A stretch of 64,000 bases of DNA from an uncultured Flavobacteriaceae bacterium (GCA_947500575.1 CANMSI010000003.1:124001-188000), one strand, 5' to 3'; numbered from the stretch's first letter, positions 17,838-27,352 are shown. Made by a program: numbers and translations. Notes: generated from the sequence alone by a model not told the origin.

Positions 17838-19930
17838 TTAAAATTGAATGTTAAGTTTTACATATGCTTGGGTTCCGGCAAGCCCCGGTATATTGTTAAT
17901 ATCGGTATAGTCAAAAAGGTTATTAGCTCCTATTTGCAAGGTATACGCGTCTAAAAAAGTTTTGCTGGCAGCCAGATTTACCAAGGCATATCCTGTTACA
18001 AAGGAGGTATCAAAGTGGTCTAGTATGGCATTTCCATTGCTATCAAAAAGCCCATATGTACTTCTGTAATAACTCTAAGGTTAATATTGGAATTCCATTT
18101 AGGGAGTTCATAGAAAATTTTGAAATTGGCGGTGTGCCTGGAACGGTTCACCAAGCCAAAATAATCGGCATTGTTTAATGAAATTGTTTGCAGCGATTGG
18201 GGGTCGCGTGCAAAAATCTCTCCCCGTTCCAAAGCCACCTTTTTATCCTTGTCTTTTGCATACAACAGTTGATAACCAGCAGACAATTGAAGGCCTTCCG
18301 CTAATTGATAATTTGCATTTACCGAGAGTCCTGTGGTATAAATTTTGTTGAAATTGGTATAGCTAAACACATTTTGTCCATTGGTTTTTCTGGCAATGAT
18401 TCGTGTGTCAATAAGATTTTCAAAATCGTTTCGAAAAAGATTAAAGTCGCCCTTGAATTTTCCTTTTGTAAAAGAAGCTCCTAAGTTATAACCAATGGAA
18501 CTTTCAGGTTTCAAAGGGTCTTGTAATTGATCTGGACTGAATAAAATGTCTGTAAGTTGCCCCTGATTATCTAGTTCTTGTACTTTCTCTACTGCCACAT
18601 TATATCCCAAAACGGTATAGCCCACAGTGGCATTGGTGAAATCAAAATACAGCTGCCTAAAGTCGGGTGCCTTAAATCCATAGCCTACAGAAGCTTTTAG
18701 TGAAATGGAACTCCCTAGGCGATAGTTGACAGCAAGTTTGGGGCTTAATTGTGATTGGTATTCACTGTGATTATCAAAGCGAGCTCCCAAGATGAGGTTT
18801 AGTTTTTCAATAGGATAGAAATCGTATTGAACATAGCCATACTGGGAATTGAAAGTAACCTTATCATCAAAAAAAGTACGATCTAAATTTTCATGATTAT
18901 AGCCTAGACCACCAGTAATAGTATGCTGTGGTTTTAGACGGTAAACCGCTCTTATTTCTGGTCTTAGGAGATTTTGATCAAAATCGCTTTGACTAAAAAC
19001 ATCCTCAGTAATGGGGCTTTCAATAAGCTCTGAAGCCGTGTAATTGGTATAATAGAGTTCATATTGGAATTGTAGCTTTTCAGCGATTGTATGATCTAGA
19101 CGAAGGTGTGTATTAAATTCATTGATAGCACTAGCACCTTTAAATAGGACATCGTCCGTAAATAGCTGAGCGTCTTGTTCCTGACGGTAATATCTTGCAG
19201 AAGAAAATAGCTTAAGACGGTCAGAAATATCATAGTGAATCTGTCCGTTGAGGGTATAGTTTTCAAAGGGACTTACCGTTTGCCCTGGAATTTCTGGACG
19301 TAGATCGTAACCTTCACTGTTTAAGGTATTTGCAAAGAAGGTATATCCAAAATCCCCTTTTTTTTGTTTTAATTGTAGGTTGGCATCATGGGTATTGAAA
19401 GAGGCAAACCTATAGGATGCATTTCCATTTAACTGGATCTCTTTTGGTTTTTCCGTGATAATATTAATTACCCCTCCAAGAGCTTCAGAGCCGTAAAGAC
19501 TAGAAGAAGGCCCTTTAACTACTTCAATCTGTTGAATATTTCCAACGGTTAGTCTGCTTAGGTCAAAATTTCCGGCAGATCTTCCTAGAAGCGGAACGCC
19601 ATCAATAAGCAGTAAGATATAGTCCGATGCAATGCCCTGAATTTGTACTCCATTAAAGCCACTTTCATCGGCAACCGTAATAATTCCTGTTTGCTCATTT
19701 AGAATTTCATCAAGTCGTATTACGCCCGTTTGTTGTACTTGTTTTTTTGAAACTAAAACAACAGGTAGTGGCAAAGAAGATAGTTGCCGTTGGGTGCGTG
19801 TAGCGGTTACAATTACCTCATCTAGACGCTGAATCTTGGTGGAATCTTTTGGTTGCTCAGATTTTTGACCTTGTAATAAACCAGAGCAAAGCGTAATAAA
19901 TACAGTAATTACAAAGCTATTTAGATTCAT
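17838..19930 (-). pseudogene. TonB-dependent heme/iron receptor (HmuR-like) with a C-terminal frameshift
   Basis: This outer-membrane receptor imports a ligand, probably heme, with energy from TonB. The signal peptide begins MNLNSFVITV and the start at 19930 is chosen for it. The TonB-box-like RLDEVIVTATR is at about 35-45, followed by the plug and barrel. The uninterrupted frame ends at 18020 after 636 residues with a non-homologous tail. One base added near 18066-18072 restores a frame running to 17838. It reads into ...NNLFDYTDINN and ends in AYVKLNIQF, a typical barrel terminus with a C-terminal aromatic. The full length would be 697 residues. Either the gene is damaged or the base is a sequencing error. 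Confidence 0.85.
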
Positions 19931-19948
19931 TCTTAATATTATTTTGAG

Positions 19949-19974
19949 CAAATATATATTATTATTTTTATTCA
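19949..19974 (-). promoter_or_regulatory. Candidate promoter of the TonB receptor-hmuY-doxX operon
   Basis: On the minus strand TATATTTG (19949-19956) is an exact TAnnTTTG match, with a TTG about 16-19 bases upstream. It lies 19 bases before the receptor start. The surrounding 100 bases are very AT-rich and also hold the divergent promoter. Confidence 0.6.
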
Positions 19975-19990
19975 ATCTAAATAAAATTAA

Positions 19991-19998
19991 TACTTTTG
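19991..19998 (+). promoter_or_regulatory. Candidate -7 element for the DUF6607 gene
   Basis: TACTTTTG is an exact TAnnTTTG match, 38 bases before the start of the rightward gene. The divergent receptor promoter lies 35 bases away, so one regulator, perhaps iron-responsive, could govern both directions. Confidence 0.55.
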
Positions 19999-20036
19999 TT
20001 CTAAATGAATAAGCTTTAACTTTTAAACGGATACCA

Positions 20037-20960
20037 ATGAAAAAATGGATTGTTTGCACTGCTCTTGTATTTGGAATGTCTTTTACATCCCAAGCGCAAA
20101 AAGCTAAAAAAAAGGAGGATGTAAATGCAATTAAAGCAATGTGCGGTTGCTATAGCATTAAGTTCAAATACACGGAGACTTTTGCCCCTGAAATTGATTA
20201 TGAAAAACACTTGGACTATACCGCTGCGGCTCTGGAATGGGCAGAGTTAATTGTAGATGAGAAAGATAAACTATCCATACAGCACTTATTGGTAGTTAAT
20301 GATAGCATGGTTATTAAGCATTGGAGACAAGATTGGGAATATGAAAACGAAAAAGTATTTTACTATGATAAAGACAATAACTGGGTTTTTAAACCCCTTT
20401 CCAAAGCGGAGGTTGCAGGTCAATGGACACAAAAAGTATATCAGGTAGATGATAGCCCTAGATATTCGGGTTCTGCTACCTGGATACATGCCGATGGGAA
20501 ACAATACTGGGAAAACAAGACCCATTCTCCACTACCCAGACGAGAGTATACCAAGCGCAAGGACTATAATGTAATGCTCCGTGGGAATCGGCATGAGATT
20601 ACACCCTATGGTTGGTTACACGAACAAGACAATGATAAAATACTAAGAGCCAATGCAGCAAAAGATGAGCTCATTGCCCAAGAAAAGGGTTATAATATCT
20701 ATACAAAAGTTCCAGATGAACAATGCAAACGAGCAAAAGATTGGTGGCAAGAGAATCAGCAATTTTGGAGTAAAGTACGTTTAGCATGGGATAAAATCTA
20801 TGAAAGAGAAGGAGATTTAACCCTAAAAAGAGCAGTAGATAAAAAGCCCTTGTTCATGCACTTTTACGAGCTCGAAAAACAAGATGCACCGCTTACGGAG
20901 ATTGTATCTGTCATTGAAAAATTTGTAATTAATACTTCGGAAAATGTACAGGGAAAGTAA
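20037..20960 (+). CDS. DUF6607-family secreted protein of the heme locus
   Basis: This 307-residue protein has a cleavable signal (ends near SQAQ, residue 21) and a periplasmic or surface domain rich in Trp, Tyr and His. It contains MCGCYSIKFKYTETF and many aromatic pairs such as WRQDWEYENEKVFYYDKDNNW. I recognise it as the DUF6607 type, which I recall as recurrent beside flavobacterial TonB/HmuY genes. The C-terminal part has EQCKRAKDWWQENQQFW. The biochemical role is unknown. It overlaps the FMN-binding gene by 17 bases. Confidence 0.72.
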   Translation: MKKWIVCTALVFGMSFTSQAQKAKKKEDVNAIKAMCGCYSIKFKYTETFAPEIDYEKHLDYTAAALEWAELIVDEKDKLSIQHLLVVNDSMVIKHWRQDWEYENEKVFYYDKDNNWVFKPLSKAEVAGQWTQKVYQVDDSPRYSGSATWIHADGKQYWENKTHSPLPRREYTKRKDYNVMLRGNRHEITPYGWLHEQDNDKILRANAAKDELIAQEKGYNIYTKVPDEQCKRAKDWWQENQQFWSKVRLAWDKIYEREGDLTLKRAVDKKPLFMHFYELEKQDAPLTEIVSVIEKFVINTSENVQGK

Positions 20961-21501
20961 ACGAATTGCTTTAGGGCTGTTTTTTATGACACTTGCATGG
21001 TCTTTTTATGGATATACTGCATTGCCCCAGATATCAACTAGACTTCAGAAAAAAATAGACAAGGCCATCAAAACCACTTATGGCATTGATAGTTTTAAAA
21101 TGCTGGCCGTTCAGGTCCCCAAGGCATTGAATAGTGAAACCCTTGCCGATTTTGATGGGGACAAGCTCTTTAAGATTTCAAAAAATGAAAAAACTATTGG
21201 CTATTTCTTTTTGGGAGAAGCCCCTAGCATGAAGAATGTGTTTGATTATATCATTCTCTTTACTCCCGACTTGACTATTAAAAAATCCAAAGTATTGATC
21301 TATAGGGAAGATTATGGATTGCAAATTGGAAGTCAACGTTGGCTAAAGCAGTTTATTGGATTGGAAGTATCTGATGTTCCTACCTACGGGGAAGATATTG
21401 ATGCCATTGCGGGGGCAACCATTTCTGCAAAAAGTATGACCAAAGCCACTGCTGATGTTTTAAAAAGTATGCAATTATTAAAAGAAAGAAAACTATTGTA
21501 A
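20944..21501 (+). CDS. FMN-binding-domain protein, membrane-anchored
   Basis: This 185-residue protein has an N-terminal membrane helix (about 7-25) and a single FMN-bind domain ending in AGATISAKSMT. There Thr159 would carry covalently attached FMN, as in RnfG and NqrC. The domain should face the periplasm and pass electrons. Its start lies inside the DUF6607 gene, so the two are coupled. In a heme/iron locus it may support reductive iron release; that is inference. Confidence 0.82.
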   Translation: MYRESKRIALGLFFMTLAWSFYGYTALPQISTRLQKKIDKAIKTTYGIDSFKMLAVQVPKALNSETLADFDGDKLFKISKNEKTIGYFFLGEAPSMKNVFDYIILFTPDLTIKKSKVLIYREDYGLQIGSQRWLKQFIGLEVSDVPTYGEDIDAIAGATISAKSMTKATADVLKSMQLLKERKLL

Positions 21502-21511
21502 AGAATATAAA

Positions 21512-21868
21512 ATGCAAGATATAAACCCCATATACCATAACCCTTTCGGCATTGCTTTTCAATGGAAGAGAAGCACCACAAAAGACATAAAGAAAATACA
21601 GATGGTCTTTAGAGATACGGGCTTGTTGCTTTCTAAGCATGAACTAGTACAGTTTTCTAAAAACATTAAATGTACCATGGATAATGCTTCCCTATGCACG
21701 GATTGTCAGCAAAATGAAGCATGTAAAGCCTTACTTTTAAATACACCAGCACCGCAAGTAACATTGGCCTTGAGTCAGAAAGAACTAGATGCGATGCACG
21801 ATTTGGTAGAAGGTACTTTGTTTCAGTTGAATCTAGATAATTTTTTAGGAGGTCTTTGCGAAAAATAG
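21512..21868 (+). CDS. Small four-Cys hypothetical protein
   Basis: This 118-residue protein has no signal or membrane segment. Cysteines at 54, 62, 65 and 71 (C-x7-C-x2-C-x5-C) form a compact cluster that could bind zinc or an iron-sulfur cluster. It starts ten bases after the FMN-binding gene, on the same strand. The N-terminal half (NPFGIAFQWKR) and the C-terminal helix (LSQKELDAMHDLVEG) are not familiar. It is likely the third gene of the rightward iron/heme operon. Confidence 0.7.
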   Translation: MQDINPIYHNPFGIAFQWKRSTTKDIKKIQMVFRDTGLLLSKHELVQFSKNIKCTMDNASLCTDCQQNEACKALLLNTPAPQVTLALSQKELDAMHDLVEGTLFQLNLDNFLGGLCEK

Positions 21869-21951
21869 TACTAGAGTACAAGCAGTTCGATAAAAGAATT
21901 TATTGGGGTGGGATGTCTTAAAATCTGTATTTCTTTCTGATCTTTGAGGTC

Positions 21952-23208
21952 ATGGATCCGTATGCTGCTTTACGTTTTAAAGAATTCAATATTTTCTTAG
22001 TGGTTCGTTTTGCTATGGTTTTTGCCTGGTCTATGCAGTTTATTGTTATAGAATGGCAAGTATATTCCATGACAAAGGACCCTTTGTCCTTGGGAATTAT
22101 AGGCCTTATGGAAATAATCCCTGCGGTATCCATTGCACTTTTTGCTGGGCATGTAGTAGATCAAAAGGAAAAAAGAAACCTTCTTATCAAGTGTATTTTA
22201 GGTTTTTCTGTAATTAGCTTTGGATTACTACTCACTAGTTTACCTTCCGTTTCAGAACAGTTCAGTTCAAAGACAATCTTGTACACTATTTATATACTTG
22301 TTTTTTTAGGAGGAATTGTTAGAGCTTTTATTGGCCCCACTATTTTTTCGTTAATAGCGCTAATTGTTCCAAAAAAAATATATCCAAATGCTGCCACATG
22401 GAGCAGTTCTACCTGGCAAATGGCTTCGGTTTTGGGCCCCGCTTTGGCTGGTTTTGCCATTGGTTTAATTGGTGTTCCATGGTCTATGTGTATCATTTTT
22501 AGCTTTGCAATTATTGCTTTGATAAGTCTCTTGCAGATTTCGCGAAAACCTATTTTAAATCCAAAATTGGGAGAACCTGTTTTTCAAAGTTTAAAAGAAG
22601 GATTGCGATTTGTTTTTAGTACAAAGGCAGTTTTTGGGGCGCTTACTTTAGACATGATTGCAGTACTTTTTGGAGGGGCTGTAGCCTTATTGCCCATTTT
22701 TGCCCAAGACATATTACATGTAGGAGCAGAAGGTTTTGGAATATTAAGAGCCGCCCCTGCGGTTGGGGCATCCATTACCATGCTGGGGTCTACCTATTTC
22801 CCATTGCATAAGTTTGCTGGAAAAAAATTATTGATGGCGGTATTTGCCTTTGGAATTTGTATGATTGTTTTTGGATTGTCTACCTCTTTCTGGATATCAG
22901 TTGCAGCTTTATTCTTTAGTGGTGCGGTAGATGGGGTGTCCATGATTATTCGCCAAACCATATTGCAGTTAAAAACGCCAGATCATATGAGGGGTAGAGT
23001 AGCCTCTGTAAATTCCATGTTTGTAGGATCTTCTAATGAATTAGGTGCTTTTGAAAGTGGGCTAACAGCAAAACTTATGGGCACGGTGACTGCCGTGGTC
23101 TTTGGAGGATGCATGACCTTATTAACTGTCGGAGTTACGGGAATTGTTTCTCCTAGCTTTAGAAAATTGGATTTACAAAAAGATGTGGAAGCACATGAAA
23201 AAGATTAA
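21952..23208 (+). CDS. MFS transporter, EntS/MFS_3-like
   Basis: This 418-residue permease has twelve predicted membrane helices. The loop motif between helices 2 and 3 reads GHVVDQKEKRN, a variant of the MFS A-motif. The layout is that of the EntS-type exporters, several of which export siderophores. That fits the adjacent iron locus, but the substrate is unproven. It is separated from the preceding gene by 83 bases and converges with lpxH, overlapping by four bases. Confidence 0.8.
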   Translation: MDPYAALRFKEFNIFLVVRFAMVFAWSMQFIVIEWQVYSMTKDPLSLGIIGLMEIIPAVSIALFAGHVVDQKEKRNLLIKCILGFSVISFGLLLTSLPSVSEQFSSKTILYTIYILVFLGGIVRAFIGPTIFSLIALIVPKKIYPNAATWSSSTWQMASVLGPALAGFAIGLIGVPWSMCIIFSFAIIALISLLQISRKPILNPKLGEPVFQSLKEGLRFVFSTKAVFGALTLDMIAVLFGGAVALLPIFAQDILHVGAEGFGILRAAPAVGASITMLGSTYFPLHKFAGKKLLMAVFAFGICMIVFGLSTSFWISVAALFFSGAVDGVSMIIRQTILQLKTPDHMRGRVASVNSMFVGSSNELGAFESGLTAKLMGTVTAVVFGGCMTLLTVGVTGIVSPSFRKLDLQKDVEAHEKD

Positions 23209-23975
23209 TCTTTTTCATATTTTTCTAAGGAAAGCGTAGTGCCATCAAATACCGCATAGGTATAGTAGGTAATCCAATCCCCTAAATTTACATATGTGGA
23301 AGTGTCGTTTAAGGCTATTTCTAAGGGCAGATGCCGATGTCCAAAGACAAAATAATCAGAATGTTGTTGCTCTAGTTTTCGCTTAGCATATTGCACTAAC
23401 CACTCTTTGTCTTCCCCTAAAAAAGTAATGTCGTCATCTCCAGAAATAAGCTTGTTCTTTACAGAAAAATACTGCGCTATGCGTACGCCCCAATCGGGGT
23501 GTAGCCATCTAAAAAACCATTTTGCAACAGGGTTTGTAAAAAGCTTTTTCATCCGTTTATACCCCTTGTCTCCCGGACCCAGACCATCTCCATGACCAAT
23601 AAAAAAAGAGGTGTTATTAAAGGTGTATTGTTGGGGTGTATGATAAACAGGAATGTTGAGCTCTTTTTCAAAATACCCATTCATCCAAAGATCATGATTG
23701 CCCACAAAATAAAAGACCGGAATACCCGCGTCTGTAAGCTCTGCTAATTTGCCAAGCGTACGTGTAAACCCCTTAGGAACTACTGTTTTATATTCAAACC
23801 AAAAATCGAATAGATCACCAAGAAGAAAAATAGCAGCGGCATCTTCTTTTACTTCATCCAACCAAGCCACAAACTTTTTCTCTCTGGGCATGCTTGCTTC
23901 CGCAGTAGGTGCCCCTAGGTGATTATCGCTTGCAAAGTAGATTTTTTTGCCTTGTGGAACGCTAATGTGTTTCAT
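23205..23975 (-). CDS. lpxH: UDP-2,3-diacylglucosamine diphosphatase
   Basis: This calcineurin-like metallophosphoesterase cleaves UDP-2,3-diacylglucosamine to lipid X and UMP in lipid A synthesis. The metal motifs are in order: SDNHLG (Asp17), GDLFDFWF (53-60), VGNHDLW, IGHGDGLG and GHRHLP. The length, 256 residues, fits LpxH or its Bacteroidota variant. Confidence 0.85.
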   Translation of the reverse strand: MKHISVPQGKKIYFASDNHLGAPTAEASMPREKKFVAWLDEVKEDAAAIFLLGDLFDFWFEYKTVVPKGFTRTLGKLAELTDAGIPVFYFVGNHDLWMNGYFEKELNIPVYHTPQQYTFNNTSFFIGHGDGLGPGDKGYKRMKKLFTNPVAKWFFRWLHPDWGVRIAQYFSVKNKLISGDDDITFLGEDKEWLVQYAKRKLEQQHSDYFVFGHRHLPLEIALNDTSTYVNLGDWITYYTYAVFDGTTLSLEKYEKD

Positions 23976-24011
23976 TTGGAATGTAAAGATATGGAAAGTA
24001 CCAATGGGTCA

Positions 24012-24461
24012 CTAATTATCACTTGCGTACCAAGAAGCATAGGCGGTTTCTGTTTCGCGAAGCTTAAGAGAATGCAAGGAAATACTTTTAGGCAAGCGCG
24101 CTTTTATTTTAGCCGCAAAGTCGATCACCATATTTTCACTTGTAGGCTGATAATCCGCTAAGATCACTTTGTGTCCCCTATCTATTAGTTCTTGAGCCAG
24201 CTCTACATGAGGGGTGTTTTTATTAAAAACCGTTGCATGATCAAAAGACGATATAATTTCTTCTTTTACAATCTTTTTAAGATCACCAAAATCGATTACC
24301 ATTCCTAGTTTTACATCTGAGGTGTCTGTGCTGGGACGTCCAATGACGGTCACAGATAATTTGTAACTATGCCCATGTACGTTCCTGCACTTGCCATCAT
24401 ATCCGTATAAAGCATGTCCGGTTTCAAAAGTAAATTGTTTTGTAATTCTAATATTTCCCAT
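24012..24461 (-). CDS. queD: 6-carboxy-5,6,7,8-tetrahydropterin synthase QueD
   Basis: This enzyme makes the second intermediate of queuosine synthesis from dihydroneopterin triphosphate. The zinc ligands are His16 (ETGHALYG) and His29 and His31 (NVHGHSYKL). The catalytic Cys25 lies in YDGKCRN. The length, 149 residues, is slightly over the E. coli enzyme. No other que genes are adjacent. Confidence 0.9.
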   Translation of the reverse strand: MGNIRITKQFTFETGHALYGYDGKCRNVHGHSYKLSVTVIGRPSTDTSDVKLGMVIDFGDLKKIVKEEIISSFDHATVFNKNTPHVELAQELIDRGHKVILADYQPTSENMVIDFAAKIKARLPKSISLHSLKLRETETAYASWYASDN

Positions 24462-24551
24462 GGCATTTAATTGCCAGCAAAGGTACGCATTCTTTGAAAA
24501 GAGGCTTGGATTCTTTTGGGGAACTTAAATGCTAAACAAGAAAAAAGAAGG

Positions 24552-24665
24552 CTACCTTTTATACTTTCGGCGCACACGGATTCTGTTTACCAAGTAGATC
24601 ACCACTACAATAAAAGCTGCAATGGGGAAAACGAGGTCACTGTTTAAAAAGTTTAAAATTTCCAT
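24552..24665 (-). CDS. 37-residue single-span membrane protein
   Basis: This small frame starts at ATG 24665 and reads MEILNFLNSDLVFPIAA, then a Val/Ile-rich membrane span, and ends with the basic tail VNRIRVRRKYKR. A hydrophobic helix with a positive C-terminal end is a plausible one-span inner-membrane protein with an N-out topology. It lies between queD and the enoyl-CoA hydratase gene on the same strand in a gap that is otherwise empty. The function is unknown, and it is too short for length-based gene finders. Confidence 0.55.
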   Translation of the reverse strand: MEILNFLNSDLVFPIAAFIVVVIYLVNRIRVRRKYKR

Positions 24666-24707
24666 GCATTCATCTTTGAAAACTAAAACGTACCAAGCGC
24701 AAGATTA

Positions 24708-25475
24708 TTATTTTTTAAATTTCTCTAGGGCTTTTTTGGTGTTTGGAGAAAGTGCTAAGGCACCAGAAGCTTCTGCTCGGTCTAGTAGTAATTTATCCCA
24801 ATGCGCAGTCCCTTCCCACAATACTTTTTTTATTTCTGAAAGGGCTTCTGGATTATAAGAAGCTAGTTTTTCTGCAAAAAAGAACAATTCTTTATCTAGG
24901 GATTTCATGGATTCAAAAACCTGCGAATACAAGCCCTTTTCTTTTGCCCAATACGCGTTTTTCCAATCGGTAGGGTCCAATGCTAATTCTGCAAAACCAG
25001 CTTTTCCAATTTTTCGTTCTACCGCTGGCGAAATAACCAAGGGAGCAATACCCACGGCAAGCTCTGACAAACGCACTGCTGCTGTCTCGGTAGCAAAGCA
25101 ATAGTCGCAGGCAGAAATGAGTCCTACACCACCACCCACGGCTTTTCCCTGTACACGGCCAATGATTACCTTAGTACAAGTGCGCATCGCATTAATAACA
25201 TTCGCAAAACCGCTAAAGAATATTTTCCCTTCTTCTCTATTGGAAATGGCCACAAGCTCATCAAAAGAGGCGCCTGCACAAAATGCCCTGTCCCCTTCAG
25301 ATTTCAGAATTATAAGGTTAACCGCATCCTGGTCTGATAGTTTTTGAAACTCTTTAGCCAATCTATCTAAGAGTTCGGAAACAAAGGAATTGCTGGCAGG
25401 ATGTCCAAATTCTATTGTTGCAATGCCATTTTCTATAGCAGTGTATAAACTTCCATTTTCTCTAGAGGTACCCAT
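24708..25475 (-). CDS. Enoyl-CoA hydratase/isomerase-family protein
   Basis: This 255-residue crotonase-fold protein has the oxyanion-hole segments FCAGASFDEL (about 66-75) and GRVQGKAVGGGVGLISACDY (about 105-124). The second half holds ELAVGIAPLVISP, where classic hydratases have a catalytic Glu; here that Glu appears only partly conserved. The substrate is unknown. Its neighbours do not form a pathway with it. Confidence 0.87.
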   Translation of the reverse strand: MGTSRENGSLYTAIENGIATIEFGHPASNSFVSELLDRLAKEFQKLSDQDAVNLIILKSEGDRAFCAGASFDELVAISNREEGKIFFSGFANVINAMRTCTKVIIGRVQGKAVGGGVGLISACDYCFATETAAVRLSELAVGIAPLVISPAVERKIGKAGFAELALDPTDWKNAYWAKEKGLYSQVFESMKSLDKELFFFAEKLASYNPEALSEIKKVLWEGTAHWDKLLLDRAEASGALALSPNTKKALEKFKK

Positions 25476-25508
25476 AATTTGAAGGTGCTATTGTTTAAAA
25501 GTTTAAAA

Positions 25509-26843
25509 TTAGGAGTTTAGAAGCAAGGGGCGAAATTTTCTACGAAACTTCCAAACCAAAGCAACCCCCCTAATGGTCATCCAAACTACAAATGCCATCC
25601 AAATGCCATAGAAACCATACCCTAAATACAAGCCAATGTATAGGGTAGGAATAAAACCTAAAAAGGTAGCGGTAAGCAATACGTTTCTTAGATATTTCAT
25701 TTCGCCTAGGCCTTTAAAAAGGCCATCGAGAACAAAGGCAATGGCGTTCATGGGCAATCCAAGAAGAAGAATAAATACAATGCTGTAAAAAGTTTCTAGT
25801 ACGGGCACTTCTTTAGAAAACAACTGTCCAATGGGTTCGTAAAAGAGCCAACCCACCAATACCAAAATAAGACTAATTCCCAATCCGTAACTAACAATTT
25901 TCTTGGTTAATTTCCAGAGTCCCTTATAATTTTTAGCCCCCAAGAGTTTTCCTCCCATGCTATTTCCAGCGGCCCCATAACCATCAATAAAAAAAGCGGC
26001 AAAAAGCCAAATATTGGTTGCTATGGTATGGGCAGCAATATAACGTTCCCCCAAAGCTGTTGCTTCTCTAACGGCTAATATTAAAGCGGTATTTAGCGCT
26101 ATGGTTCTTACAAAGAGATTGAGACTCATACCAATAACTCGTTTCATTTCGGGATGTAATGGAAATTTTAATTTTAAGGGAATTTCCGTTCTCCATAGGA
26201 GTAAAATAAAAGCCATAATGGCCATAATGCCCTGGGAAATTAGACTCGCCCAGGCAGCCCCATCTAAATAAAGTGGCTCTATAAAACCTTCAATACCATA
26301 GACAAGAATAAAATCCAAACCTACATTTAATAAGGCACCAATGATTGCTATGAGCATGGGCCAAAAGGTGTTTTGCAGGCCTCTAAAGATGCCAAAGATG
26401 GCAAATGTAAATAAGGTAAATGGGAAGCCCCATACTCTAATAGAGTAATAAGAAATACAGTATTCTAGTACTATTCCACTCGCATTTAAGAGTCTAAAAA
26501 TGTCATCTACGATAAAAATGGTGGATAGTAAAACAAGGATGCTAAGGACAATATTAAAAAAAATAGTTTGGGCAGGTAAGTACTTAATTTCTTCAATACG
26601 CCCAGCACCCAAATATTGCGATATAAGGGCAGAAATAGAACTTCTTGTTTGCCCCAACACCCAGATGAGCATGGACAAGAACGTACCTACGATACCTGCC
26701 GCCGCTAGGGATTCAGTAGCATTTACAGGGATATTACCCACAATAGCTGCATCTGTAATAGATAACAAAGGTTCTGCTATCCCAGAGATGGTTGCTGGAA
26801 TGGCCAAGTTATTGATGGATCTAAAGCTGACAATCGTTTTCAA
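25509..26843 (-). CDS. MATE-family efflux transporter, DinF-like
   Basis: This 444-residue inner-membrane antiporter has twelve predicted helices in two six-helix halves. The first half begins with the MATE pattern IPATISGIAEPLLSITDAAIVG. The Asp in this helix (SITDAAIVG) is the usual coupling-ion site of the DinF branch. The family exports drugs or toxic metabolites using H+ or Na+. It is five bases from the acetyltransferase gene, so the two probably share a transcript. Confidence 0.9.
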   Translation of the reverse strand: MKTIVSFRSINNLAIPATISGIAEPLLSITDAAIVGNIPVNATESLAAAGIVGTFLSMLIWVLGQTRSSISALISQYLGAGRIEEIKYLPAQTIFFNIVLSILVLLSTIFIVDDIFRLLNASGIVLEYCISYYSIRVWGFPFTLFTFAIFGIFRGLQNTFWPMLIAIIGALLNVGLDFILVYGIEGFIEPLYLDGAAWASLISQGIMAIMAFILLLWRTEIPLKLKFPLHPEMKRVIGMSLNLFVRTIALNTALILAVREATALGERYIAAHTIATNIWLFAAFFIDGYGAAGNSMGGKLLGAKNYKGLWKLTKKIVSYGLGISLILVLVGWLFYEPIGQLFSKEVPVLETFYSIVFILLLGLPMNAIAFVLDGLFKGLGEMKYLRNVLLTATFLGFIPTLYIGLYLGYGFYGIWMAFVVWMTIRGVALVWKFRRKFRPLLLNS

Positions 26844-26848
26844 AGGCC

Positions 26849-27352
26849 TTATGCTAAAATAAGTTCATAACAATGAAAAGGCGCTGTACTTTGTTTTGGA
26901 AAGTAGATGTCTCCTAATTTTTGATACCCCCTAGTTTCATAAAAAAGTTGGTTCTTTTTGTTTTCACTAAAGGTATCTAATCGGATAGCGGTAAACCTAT
27001 TTTTTTTGGCAAATGCTTCTGCAAAGTCCATCAATTGCCTTGCATATCCTTTTCCCTGATGGTTTGGATGCACAGAAAGACGGTGTATGTAGATGTTATT
27101 TTCATTAGGGGTAGACCATTGAATGGGGATATATTCGGCATCCATATGCGTAGAAATAACTACGGTTCCTATAATGGCACCTTCCTTTTCCAAAACATAT
27201 AATTCTGCCCGTTTTAAATCTTCCTCAAAGGCTTTTCGTGAAGGATAGTGTTCATTCCATTGATAAATACCCTTCTGTTCCATAGCATGTGCACAAGCCT
27301 TGGTAATGGCAAGAATGTCGGTTATTTCCGATATCTTTGCATGTCTGATCAT
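26849..27352 (-). CDS. GNAT-family N-acetyltransferase
   Basis: This 167-residue protein has the GNAT fold. The acetyl-CoA pyrophosphate loop is in HRLSVHPNHQGKGYARQLM, followed by AIRLDTFSENKKNQLFYETRGY, split as motifs A and B of the fold. The start at 27352 (MIRHAKI) is preferred over 27361, which adds only three residues. The acceptor is unknown. Confidence 0.88.
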   Translation of the reverse strand: MIRHAKISEITDILAITKACAHAMEQKGIYQWNEHYPSRKAFEEDLKRAELYVLEKEGAIIGTVVISTHMDAEYIPIQWSTPNENNIYIHRLSVHPNHQGKGYARQLMDFAEAFAKKNRFTAIRLDTFSENKKNQLFYETRGYQKLGDIYFPKQSTAPFHCYELILA

